From contig SBAT01000037.1 in the NCBI GenBank assembly GCA_005240105.1, positions 1 through 11,231 of the forward strand: a stretch of DNA of 11,231 nucleotides. The letters run 5' to 3'. Position numbers and translations under genes: made by a program. The notes under the pieces were generated by a model. The model searched no databases, was not told the origin of the DNA, and saw only the letters and a list, made by a program, of their open reading frames with translations. The stretch is from Chloroflexota bacterium. Its GTDB lineage: Bacteria > Cyanobacteriota > Vampirovibrionia > Obscuribacterales > Obscuribacteraceae. This document shows, piece after piece, positions 1 through 5,972 of this stretch (the stretch's first letter is position 1; each line of letters starts with the position of its first letter).

Positions 1-1119
1 ATTATTTTCCGTTTGCTCATAGCGACCGTTGCTGCCCAGTTTAACCAAACCATCTTTTTCCAGGTCTCTGCCAATTTCTGCTTCGGTAGGCATTTTAGGC
101 TTGTGAGGCTGAACCACTTCACCTTCGCCGGGCAGATTGTCACCTGCTCCCATTGGTATGGGCTTCTCGTAAGTTACTTTAGTCTTGCCGTCAGCTGTTT
201 TCGTTTCCTTACGACCATCTCTAAACGTGGTTTCAATCGAACCATCTGGTTTTTCATGAACCTTGCGCTTATCAGAAGCGAACTGAGTTACTTTATTACC
301 TTCCCACTCAGTAATTGTCTTTTCGGCGTCCTTAGTTTGAGTGATTTCGACTGCCTTCCCACCTTTCGTGTCAGTAAATTTGCGCTGAATGGCACCGTCT
401 GGAAGTCTTGTTTCTAAAGCCTCTATCTCTTTGCCGCTCTTCAATTGAATCTTCACAGAGTGGGGCATATTAACCTCCGCTGCTGCCTCTTCAGTCTTAG
501 CCATGGTCTTTAAAAAGCCAAACTTTTTGCGAGCGTCTTCTTCCATTTTGCCTACACTGCTCAATTCCTTTAGTTTGTTTCCGCCCGGCAGTTCAAACTG
601 ACTGGCTATGAACACAACGCCACCCAAAATGGCTCCTAAGCCTTCTGGAGTTTTCGCCGCATTCAGCACATCGTGTGGTTTTACAGCGTCGAGCTGCTGT
701 GCGATTTTAGGGATGCTTCCGATTGCTTCTCCCACTGGTTTTAGCGGGTTGGCATTGTCCCAAGCTAACTTTGGATTATTAGTTCTTGCCGCGTCTTGCT
801 GGTGTCCAACGAACTTAATACCGTCAGTGACAAGGCCAGTTACGGATTCTATAAGCCTACCTGCGGAGTTTTTGTAATAGGCATCAGCAAATTTTCGTTG
901 GTCCTCTACTCGATGCTGTGTTTCTTGGTCAGTAGGATGCACAAGATGCGTCAGGGCATTTAGCACACCATCGGTCGCCTGCTTAATTTGCTTGCCCAAA
1001 TCAGCATGTTCTTTATACGCCAATTTGGGATCTTGATGCAGATTATCCTGTCCATCCAAATCCTTAGTTGCCGTTGTTTTTTCAATAGCGCGATGCTTTG
1101 AATTATCGACCCCAGCCAT
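1..1119 (-). CDS. Partial unrecognised hydrophilic protein with PDG-rich beta-repeat region (3' end outside window)
   Basis: The minus strand is open without a stop from an ATG at 1119 to the window edge, giving 373 residues with no C-terminus. The ATG is preceded by GGGAG at a suitable distance, which favours this start. The frame stays open upstream to another ATG near 1305, so a longer N-terminus cannot be excluded. No signal peptide is visible. Residues 1-160 are helical and charged. A short hydrophobic Gly/Ala/Val stretch lies at about 160-176. From about 220 the sequence becomes beta-like with repeated x-DG-x turns: LPDGAIQRKF at 239-248, KPDGSIETTFRDG at 290-302 and TADGKTKVTYEKP at 308-320. 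Such turns resemble surface or polymorphic-toxin repeat proteins, but I recognise no named domain. I am confident that it is coding and have no functional call. Confidence 0.8.
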   Translation of the reverse strand, partial: MAGVDNSKHRAIEKTTATKDLDGQDNLHQDPKLAYKEHADLGKQIKQATDGVLNALTHLVHPTDQETQHRVEDQRKFADAYYKNSAGRLIESVTGLVTDGIKFVGHQQDAARTNNPKLAWDNANPLKPVGEAIGSIPKIAQQLDAVKPHDVLNAAKTPEGLGAILGGVVFIASQFELPGGNKLKELSSVGKMEEDARKKFGFLKTMAKTEEAAAEVNMPHSVKIQLKSGKEIEALETRLPDGAIQRKFTDTKGGKAVEITQTKDAEKTITEWEGNKVTQFASDKRKVHEKPDGSIETTFRDGRKETKTADGKTKVTYEKPIPMGAGDNLPGEGEVVQPHKPKMPTEAEIGRDLEKDGLVKLGSNGRYEQTENN

Positions 1120-1470
1120 TTTTGAACTCCCAACGCCGCCTGAATTGGATATACCCCAATAGCCGGGACATTTGACAACCCGCTTGCTTCTTAGGCTAAA
1201 AGTTGACACTGTTCTTGACAGCCACTGATTAATATTTAATGTTGATATTGATCCAGCAACATCCAAACGAACTAATATTTGATGAGCCCTGATTTTGTTT
1301 GAAATCATGGCAAATGTGGAGAGTAGCAGTTAGACTTACTTTGTCGCCATTAATTAGGTTCGGCGGGCTCGTTGAGTAGCTGACCCACCAAGCGAACAGT
1401 AAAACTAACACCACTAAGGCAGATGTGGCAGAGTGCCACGTCATCACACTAAAGGCAAGAACAACAAAAT
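1120..1470. other. Divergent intergenic region, 351 bp
   Basis: This stretch separates the leftward gene starting at 1119 from the rightward gene starting at 1471. It contains two TTGACA hexamers at 1203-1208 and 1215-1220, an AT-rich block at about 1226-1250, and a strong inverted repeat at 1422-1442. The only -10 match at reasonable spacing from the second hexamer is the poor TAATGT at 1237-1242. No convincing gene was found. The leftward frame remains open through much of the region, so part of it could be coding if that gene starts further upstream. A divergent promoter region is the most economical reading. Confidence 0.5.
1422..1442 (+). promoter_or_regulatory. Inverted repeat / leader hairpin upstream of the HTH-zinc protein
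   Basis: GATGTGGCA and TGCCACGTC flank a GAG loop. This is a 9-bp stem with a single G-U pair if transcribed, whose inner 6 bp are perfect. It ends 28 nt before the ATG at 1471 and no T tract follows it, so it does not look like a terminator. It may be an operator, possibly for the adjacent HTH protein itself, or a structured 5' leader. The repeat is seen directly; its function is inferred. Confidence 0.5.
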
Positions 1471-2406
1471 ATGAAAAATGCATCCTCCACTGAGGGCACG
1501 AAGATTGCCCAAGCAGCTAAGGAATTGAACGTCACCTCGGTAACTATCCGTCGCTATATCGCTGAATTCGACATTGAAACAGAAACAGACGAAAACGGCA
1601 TCAAAGTATTACCGGAAGCAGCAATCACTGAATTACAAGAAATTCGCAAACAAAAAGAAGATGGACTGAGCAATCCACAAGTGATGGAGCGTCTTGAAGA
1701 ATTGCGCACAGCCAGAGGCGCTACCAAAAAGCCTCGCGCTAAAGCCAAAGATGAAGATAGTTCAGAAGAGTTTTCAGAGTCGTCCGAATCCGAAGAAACA
1801 AGCGAAGAAGCAAAACCAGCCCGCCGTAGACCAACAAGAAGAGTGGCGAAAATAGAAGACGCGGCAGCAGAAACTGAAAGCCCAGAAGGCGAACCTGAAG
1901 TTGGACAAGAGCCGGCTGAAGAAGGAGCTGAAGGACAAGATGACGGCTCCGGTCGCGTTAAGCACTCTTTGACCTGCCAGACTTGTGCCAAAGTTTTTGA
2001 ACACATGAACCCACGCCTACGCGATTGCTTGGAATGCTACCGCGCTAAGCGTAAAGAGCGCCGTCGTGGCGGTGGTGACAGACAGAAAACTGTCATCCAG
2101 CACCCATTGGCCGCCCAAGTTGCTTCCAAATCCAGCGCTGCCCAGTCCACCTCCACCGAAAGAATACCGGCAGCAATGGTATCGGAGATGCGTAAAGCAC
2201 CAGTCCGTAGCTATAGAAAAGCCATTGAAGACACAAGGCACATCACCTCCAACATCAAGCGCCGCTTAGAGCGCCCGGATCTTGGCGAAGGCGAACGCCG
2301 CTGGCTAGAACAAATCTACGCCTACCAACTCATCCTGCACCAAGGATGGCGTCATTTGGCTGAATACAAGTCAGGCTCCAAGGAACAAGCGTCAATTGAG
2401 TCTTGA
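1471..2406 (+). CDS. MerR-like HTH, disordered linker and Cys4 zinc-motif protein
   Basis: 311 residues in three parts. Residues 10-62 look like a MerR/excisionase-type winged helix-turn-helix (KIAQAAKELNVTSVTIRRYI), followed by a short helical region to about 82. Residues 83-163 are a low-complexity Glu/Ser/Lys/Arg linker, probably disordered. Residues 169-189 carry Cys169-x2-Cys172-x13-Cys186-x2-Cys189, a small zinc-ribbon pattern, followed by a very basic stretch (RAKRKERRRGGG). The C-terminal 80 residues are helical and charged. It is probably a nucleic-acid-binding regulator in the cytoplasm. No strong Shine-Dalgarno precedes the ATG: AAGG lies too far away. The gene stands alone, with a possible operator just upstream and a dispersed repeat just downstream. 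HTH and zinc readings are moderately sure; the target is unknown. Confidence 0.85.
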   Translation: MKNASSTEGTKIAQAAKELNVTSVTIRRYIAEFDIETETDENGIKVLPEAAITELQEIRKQKEDGLSNPQVMERLEELRTARGATKKPRAKAKDEDSSEEFSESSESEETSEEAKPARRRPTRRVAKIEDAAAETESPEGEPEVGQEPAEEGAEGQDDGSGRVKHSLTCQTCAKVFEHMNPRLRDCLECYRAKRKERRRGGGDRQKTVIQHPLAAQVASKSSAAQSTSTERIPAAMVSEMRKAPVRSYRKAIEDTRHITSNIKRRLERPDLGEGERRWLEQIYAYQLILHQGWRHLAEYKSGSKEQASIES

Positions 2407-2438
2407 TTTAACCTTCAAAGAAGCGAAGCAAGAGCGCT

Positions 2439-2516
2439 GATGAAGCGGTCGCCGCGAAGCGAAGATCGATTGCCGGACGGCAAGCAAAGGTGTAGCGAAG
2501 CGGAACCGGAGCGTTA
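2439..2516 (+). repeat. Dispersed GC-rich intergenic repeat, copy A
   Basis: It begins with GATGAAGCG and ends with CCGGAGCGTTA (2506-2516). Inside is the hairpin TTGCC-GGAC-GGCAA at 2470-2483, followed by AAGC and AAGG. The same order of elements recurs at 5847-5956, between infC and rpmI. This copy lies 32 bp after the stop codon of the HTH-zinc gene and before the end of a convergent gene. No ORF or T tract is associated with it. It looks like a small non-autonomous or structural repeat family similar in style to REP elements. The boundaries are approximate, since they rest on two copies. Confidence 0.55.
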
Positions 2517-2523
2517 ATATAAA

Positions 2524-2772
2524 TTAGACGTTGTAAAAATCACTAATGGAAGCGTTAGGCGTATGGTTGCCTGATGTTGTGCTGCCGGCTTCTTGCGTAC
2601 GAGAACGACCATCAGACTCTTCTTCGTAGCCAACTTCATACGTCGTATCGCCTTCTTCAGAGCGAAATTTGGATGTGTTCATTAGTCTCATGAGCCCAAG
2701 AAAAAACAACAGGCTCAATGCGCTAAACACATAGAACCCAATTACCCAGTAAGTAGTGTTGTCTAATTGCAT
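2524..2772 (-). CDS. Small single-pass membrane protein with acidic tail
   Basis: 82 residues. One membrane segment lies at about residues 8-29 (WVIGFYVFSALSLLFFLGLM), followed by a basic/polar junction and a hydrophilic acidic C-terminal tail (EVGYEEESDGRSRT), which suggests N-out/C-in. Its ATG overlaps the stop codon of the upstream secreted-protein gene by one nucleotide (TAATG), and no separate Shine-Dalgarno is seen, so translation is probably coupled. The overlap suggests that the two products act together, for example as membrane partner and exported partner. I recognise no family. The size, clean membrane segment and coupling make it a real gene. Confidence 0.75.
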   Translation of the reverse strand: MQLDNTTYWVIGFYVFSALSLLFFLGLMRLMNTSKFRSEEGDTTYEVGYEEESDGRSRTQEAGSTTSGNHTPNASISDFYNV

Positions 2773-3797
2773 TAGAAGGGGTCGCTCGTGTCAGACATCA
2801 TCTGTGGTCTGGCAGTCATAGGTTGTGTTGGCTTTGGCGCGGGAGCCATAAGTCCAGGCACTCCAGATGACGTGTAATTGCGACTTTTATTAGTGGGCTG
2901 ATTGCCATAGGGCATTTGTGGCTGTCCGTGAATTTGATGTACGGGTTGTTGCCCCGGCGGGATTGGCTCGGCTTGACCGTATGGCACTAAGACCGGCTGT
3001 CCGTAAGGGACATGTCCGTTTACTTGGTTTTGAGCGTTTACGGCAATTTCTGGCACCACTAAAGTACGGTTGAGACGAACAGGCACGACTTCACCCTGTT
3101 CCAGGACATAGTCATTTCCCTGGTTCATCGAGCGCATGTAAGCACCCTTACCCAGTGAATAGCCGCCCATGCCTAAAGGCATAGACCCCATCCAACCCAT
3201 AAATGATCCAGGCACATCACTAAATCCATAACCTGCTTTCTTCACTGGCGGTGGCTCGTTTTGCTCCATATTATGGTTTCTGGCGATGAAGCCAAAAAAT
3301 GGGATGTTCGTGCCATCAGGTAATACCAGCGACTGCAGAGAAATTTGAATTCTGCCAGGGTTGCCCTGGTTTTGCGTCACCGACGGTGTGACGTTCAAGA
3401 CTTTGCCTACAATGCGTGAGCCTTTCGGAATGAGTTCTTTGTTGTTAGCGGCGACAAAACCATCAGCCAGCGTAATGGAGAAAACATCGCCCACTTTGTT
3501 AGATGCTGACGACAACGTGTCGTCCATAACCCCTGTAAGCACTGTTCCAACAGGCACCCTATCCAGAACATGTTGTCCTTGCCAAAACTCAGGCGTAAAA
3601 GATTCCGGTCCGCCAAGACTCATAGCCTTGGGGTTCACGTTGCCCATATAGTTGCTGCCCATACTGACCGGTGCCGTCGGAGGCGTCCCTGGCGGATGCG
3701 TCATTCCCCACTGTTCGCGGCAGTCAGCCGCAAGCGTTGAGCTGAGGGCTAAAACCAATAAGGAAAGGGCTAAAACTCTGCAATTACGTTTAAACAT
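2772..3797 (-). CDS. Secreted protein with VirB10/TrbI-like beta segment and Pro/Gln-rich tail
   Basis: 341 residues. Residues 1-24 are a classical signal peptide: basic N-terminus, Leu/Ala core, then TLA-AD. The following Cys is not in a proper lipobox, so signal peptidase I is more likely. Residues 80-165 contain the beta-rich pattern PVGTVLTGVMDDTL, KVGDVF, LIPKGSRIVGKV and LVLPDGTNIPF. It recalls the outer-membrane beta domain of VirB10/TrbI proteins and related export proteins that keep an 'IPxGSxxxGxV' segment. A second beta segment (EQGEVVPVRLNRTLVVPE) lies at 233-250. The tail from about 255 is Pro/Gln/Gly-rich, with repeated VPYGQ/MPYG units, and probably disordered. No other type IV secretion genes are nearby, so this is not evidence of a conjugation system. 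No clear Shine-Dalgarno precedes the ATG. Confidence 0.8.
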   Translation of the reverse strand: MFKRNCRVLALSLLVLALSSTLAADCREQWGMTHPPGTPPTAPVSMGSNYMGNVNPKAMSLGGPESFTPEFWQGQHVLDRVPVGTVLTGVMDDTLSSASNKVGDVFSITLADGFVAANNKELIPKGSRIVGKVLNVTPSVTQNQGNPGRIQISLQSLVLPDGTNIPFFGFIARNHNMEQNEPPPVKKAGYGFSDVPGSFMGWMGSMPLGMGGYSLGKGAYMRSMNQGNDYVLEQGEVVPVRLNRTLVVPEIAVNAQNQVNGHVPYGQPVLVPYGQAEPIPPGQQPVHQIHGQPQMPYGNQPTNKSRNYTSSGVPGLMAPAPKPTQPMTARPQMMSDTSDPF

Positions 3798-3857
3798 GAG
3801 GAATAAATTAACTTTCTTAAGCTATTAATTTGCTCAATGTAACTGTAGCTGCCCCTT

Positions 3858-3887
3858 TTGCCTATGTGGGGAATACGCAAGTATGCT
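3858..3887 (+). promoter_or_regulatory. Candidate promoter of the rpsF operon
   Basis: TTGCCT at 3858-3863 and TATGCT at 3882-3887 are separated by 18 bp and lie about 75 bp before the likely rpsF start. Both hexamers are imperfect. The position, upstream of a structured leader and in a divergent gap, is the main support. It assumes a sigma-70-like consensus. Confidence 0.35.
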
Positions 3888-3901
3888 AAGATTTCCAGCC
3901 C

Positions 3902-3938
3902 GGTGTCATTAGACGCCGCCCTTGCCTGCTTGTCAGGC
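3902..3938 (+). promoter_or_regulatory. Two-hairpin rpsF leader, possible S6:S18 autoregulatory element
   Basis: Two adjacent inverted repeats lie between the candidate promoter and the rpsF start. The first is GGTGTC-ATTA-GACGCC at 3902-3917, with one G-U pair. The second is GCCTG-CTTGT-CAGGC at 3924-3938. CCG triplets flank the first stem. In several bacteria the S6:S18 complex binds a structured leader of its own mRNA that mimics its 16S rRNA site. The location here fits that, but I cannot show the conserved internal loop, so only the hairpins are firm. Confidence 0.35.
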
Positions 3939-3962
3939 CATCTGTCCAAGAGGGAGAAAACA

Positions 3963-4289
3963 TTGGCTACTAATACAATTTCAAAACTAAAATCCTACGA
4001 GACCATGTACATCGTTCGTCCTAATCTGGACGAAGAACCTACAGATCGCGTCATCGCTCAAGTCGAAGACTTCATCAAGTCTCATGGCTGCGAGAAGATT
4101 GTCACCGACAAGAAAGGCCGCAAGCGTCTGGCATATGAAGTCAACAAAATGCGTGATGGCTTCTATGTCCTAACTACATTTGATGGACCAGCGGAATCAG
4201 TCGCTCAAATCAAGCGCATGATGACACTCTCAGAAGACATCATCCGTTCAATTGTGGTAATTGCTGAGCCAGAAGGCACATCCTTCTAA
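3963..4289 (+). CDS. rpsF: Small ribosomal subunit protein bS6
   Basis: bS6 binds 16S rRNA in the central domain together with bS18. The protein is recognised by LKSYETMYIVRP near the N-terminus, GRKRLAYEVNKMRDGFYVL in the middle and LSEDIIRSIVV near the end, which match the family's beta-alpha-beta fold. From a TTG start at 3963 it has 108 residues, close to the usual length. AGGGAG at 3951-3956 lies 6 nt before this TTG. The ATG at 3858 in the same frame would add 35 residues unlike any S6 and run through the promoter and leader. The next ATG, at 4003, falls inside the conserved first strand. It heads rpsF-ssb-rpsR; ssb follows after 14 nt. Confidence 0.93.
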   Translation: MATNTISKLKSYETMYIVRPNLDEEPTDRVIAQVEDFIKSHGCEKIVTDKKGRKRLAYEVNKMRDGFYVLTTFDGPAESVAQIKRMMTLSEDIIRSIVVIAEPEGTSF

Positions 4290-4303
4290 AGCGAGGGTAC
4301 GAC

Positions 4304-4762
4304 ATGAGTTTAAGCAAAATAGTCGTTTCAGGACGCGTCATTCGTGAACCAGAAAAGCGATTCACACCAAATAGCAATGTGCCAGTAAGCGAATTTGCTA
4401 TTGCCGTTGAATCCAATCCTGGTCCTGATGGCACAGCCCAATCAACACCGGTCAAAATAACGACCTGGCGTGATTTAGCTGAGCGTGTTAGTCACGAGAT
4501 CAAAAAGGGTGACCTGGTAATTGTTGATGGGCGTTTGCAAATCAATAATTTCACTAACTCTGAAGGTCAGAAGCGCCGCGAAGCGGAAATCCAAGCAATT
4601 TCAGTCGAGAACGTAGCCAACATTGCTAACAAACAAAGCCATGCCGGTATTGAGGAAGCTGCCCAATCTAATCAGAAGGTAGCTGCCGCTGTCGGTAAAG
4701 CACCAAGCAATAGCGAAGATCTCGATGCCATATTTGCCAACGAAGACGAGATACCGTTCTAA
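4304..4762 (+). CDS. ssb: Single-stranded DNA-binding protein
   Basis: 152 residues. An OB fold occupies about residues 4-105 (SKIVVSGRVIREPEKRFT; KITTWRDLAERV; KKGDLVIVDGRLQI). It is followed by a flexible region and the acidic tip ending DEIPF, the conserved partner-binding tail of bacterial SSB. It coats single-stranded DNA in replication, repair and recombination. GAGGG lies just before the ATG. Its place between rpsF and rpsR is the common bacterial arrangement and identifies it as the housekeeping copy. The linker is short for the family. Confidence 0.95.
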   Translation: MSLSKIVVSGRVIREPEKRFTPNSNVPVSEFAIAVESNPGPDGTAQSTPVKITTWRDLAERVSHEIKKGDLVIVDGRLQINNFTNSEGQKRREAEIQAISVENVANIANKQSHAGIEEAAQSNQKVAAAVGKAPSNSEDLDAIFANEDEIPF

Positions 4763-4818
4763 AACACTCGTTTCAGTAACAACACTTTTTATCCAAAACA
4801 CTTTTCCTGGAGGAAACA

Positions 4819-5061
4819 ATGGGTCGCCAAATGAATAACGATGGACCGCCACGTCGCCGTAAGAGCTGCATTTTCTGTGCAGACAAGGTAGAGTCTATTG
4901 ACTACAAGGATCCAAACAAGCTCAAGAAATTTGTCACCGAAAGAGGCAAAATTCTTCCCCGCCGTATTTCCGGCAGCTGCGCTAAACATCAACGTGTTTT
5001 GACAACCGCTATCAAGCGTTCGCGCGAAATAGCCCTCATGCCTTATACAGCTGACGGTTAA
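4819..5061 (+). CDS. rpsR: Small ribosomal subunit protein bS18
   Basis: 80 residues, with SCIFCADK near the N-terminus, the central IDYKDPNKLKKFVTERGKILPRR and the basic helix CAKHQRVLTTAIKRSREIALMPY. These are the family signatures. Cys17-x2-Cys20 and Cys54-x2-His57 form a putative zinc site, so this is a zinc-type S18. A strong GGAGG lies 7 nt before the ATG. The partner bS6 is encoded two genes upstream. rplI, which often follows rpsR, is absent; a tRNA gene follows instead. Confidence 0.95.
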   Translation: MGRQMNNDGPPRRRKSCIFCADKVESIDYKDPNKLKKFVTERGKILPRRISGSCAKHQRVLTTAIKRSREIALMPYTADG

Positions 5062-5076
5062 GACCACGCCAAGAGC

Positions 5077-5105
5077 TAGTTATTACGCTGTGCCTATTGT
5101 AAAAT
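5077..5105 (+). promoter_or_regulatory. Candidate promoter for tRNA-Leu and infC
   Basis: TAAAAT at 5100-5105 with a weak TAGTTA at 5077-5082, spaced 17 bp, would start transcription about 6 nt before the tRNA. The -35 match is poor, so read-through from rpsR is equally possible. Confidence 0.3.
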
Positions 5106-5117
5106 TCTCATCAACGT

Positions 5118-5200
5118 GCCGAAGTGGTGAAATGGCAAACACGCTACGTTCAGGTCGTAGTGAGCGCAAGCTCTTGTGGGTTCAACTCCCACCTTCGGCA
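5118..5200 (+). tRNA. tRNA-Leu (anticodon CAG)
   Basis: The acceptor stem pairs GCCGAAG (5118-5124) with CTTCGGC (5193-5199), followed by discriminator A5200. The anticodon stem CTACG/CGTAG (5144-5148, 5156-5160) encloses a 7-nt loop with CAG at 5151-5153, which reads CUG leucine codons. A long variable arm, GAGC-GCAA-GCTC (5162-5173), marks a class II tRNA. The T arm is GTGGG-TTCAACT-CCCAC (5176-5192). CCA is not encoded and must be added after transcription. It lies between rpsR and infC on the same strand, and the infC start is only 29 nt beyond its 3' end. Confidence 0.96.
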
Positions 5201-5229
5201 GATTATCAATCCCAACAAATGAGGAAAGT

Positions 5230-5841
5230 TTGAGCACACCCATAAAAGGCAATCCAAGCCGTCCAGAGCCAAGACGGGACATGCCGCTCTTAAATGAGCG
5301 AATTCGTGATCGTGAAGTTCGACTGATTGATGAAGAAGGCGCCCAACTTGGCATAGTGCCGACACGCGAAGCACTAGCTACCGCCCGCGAACGCGGGTTG
5401 GACCTGTTCCTTGTCCAACCGGATTCCAGTCCACCGGTAGCCCGCATCATGGATTATGGTCGTTTTAAGTTCGAACAAGAAAAGCGCGCTCGCGAAGCCA
5501 AACGCAAACACCACATAGTCGACGTCAAAGAGATTAAGATGCGCTATAGCATTGAAAATCATGACTATCTGGTGAAGGTTAAGAGCGCGATCAAATTCCT
5601 CAATGAGGGCGACAAGATTAAGGTCTTAACAATCTTGCGCGGACGAGAAGTACAGCACGCCGACATGGCCCTTGAGCTAATGAATAAATTTTTTAATGAC
5701 GTGAAAGATTTAGCAATCCTTGAGCGCGAGGCTAGATTAGAGGGTAAGGCTGTTATAATGATTCTTTCGCCGATTCCTGGCAAAGGCAAACCGCCTCTTC
5801 CGGAAGCTAAAGCTCCGGGTGAAGAACAAGCCTCAGTTTAG
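5230..5841 (+). CDS. infC: Translation initiation factor IF-3
   Basis: IF3 binds the 30S subunit, keeps subunits apart and checks start codons. The match is strong: NERIRDREVRLIDEEGAQLGIVP in the N-domain, PPVARIMDYGRFKFEQEKR at its end, a basic linker, then a C-domain with KVLTILRGRE and a typical end. From TTG at 5230 the product has 203 residues. GAGGAAAG at 5221-5228 fits this start. An ATG at 5281 (residue 18) would also give a complete IF3, but it has only a weak ribosome site. The in-frame ATG at 5176 lies inside the tRNA and is unlikely. infC heads the common infC-rpmI-rplT order. In some bacteria IF3 regulates its own non-AUG start; whether UUG here works that way is inference. Confidence 0.95.
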   Translation: MSTPIKGNPSRPEPRRDMPLLNERIRDREVRLIDEEGAQLGIVPTREALATARERGLDLFLVQPDSSPPVARIMDYGRFKFEQEKRAREAKRKHHIVDVKEIKMRYSIENHDYLVKVKSAIKFLNEGDKIKVLTILRGREVQHADMALELMNKFFNDVKDLAILEREARLEGKAVIMILSPIPGKGKPPLPEAKAPGEEQASV

Positions 5842-5846
5842 GAACC

Positions 5847-5956
5847 GATGAAACGAATGGCGAGGCAATGGTTGCGGTGAGCAATCAGCAGCCGAGCAAA
5901 CAACGGATGCCGAAAGGCAAGCGAAGGCGAAGGCGATAGCCGCAGCCGGAGCGTTA
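5847..5956 (+). repeat. Dispersed GC-rich intergenic repeat, copy B
   Basis: It begins with GATGAAACG 6 bp after the infC stop and ends with CCGGAGCGTTA (5946-5956). It contains the hairpin TGCC-GAAA-GGCA at 5908-5919, capped by a GNRA-type tetraloop, followed by AAGC and AAGG. It matches copy A (2439-2516) at both ends and at the hairpin position, but carries roughly 30 extra bp in its left half. It makes the infC-rpmI gap 131 bp, unusually wide for this operon, and leaves rpmI without a strong Shine-Dalgarno. Confidence 0.55.
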
Positions 5957-5972
5957 CAAACGGACAATCACT

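Noticed and set aside
13..877. Rightward reading frames at 13-417 and 608-877
   Set aside because: They are antisense to the continuous leftward frame 1-1119, which has a better start, composition and ribosome site.
960..1178. Short leftward frame of 72 codons
   Set aside because: It is out of frame with and largely inside the longer leftward gene, with no supporting ribosome site.
1554..2006. Long Ser-rich reading frame opposite the HTH-zinc gene
   Set aside because: It is the complement of a low-complexity Glu/Lys/Ser linker, which keeps the opposite strand free of stops; there is no ribosome site and no domain.
2470..2483. Rho-independent terminator after the HTH-zinc gene
   Set aside because: The hairpin exists but no T tract follows; it is part of the dispersed repeat also found inside an operon, where termination would be harmful.
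3858..3962. ATG-initiated extension of rpsF by 35 codons
   Set aside because: It has no S6 similarity, overlaps the candidate promoter and leader hairpins, and a TTG with a good Shine-Dalgarno lies at the expected place.
4763..4802. Three AACACT hexamers (4763, 4781, 4797) between ssb and rpsR
   Set aside because: The hexamers are short, unevenly spaced (18 and 16 bp) and in an A/C-rich leader; chance is a fair explanation.
5176..5229. ATG/GTG-type upstream start for infC inside the tRNA T arm
   Set aside because: It would translate mature tRNA sequence; the 18 added residues match nothing in IF3.
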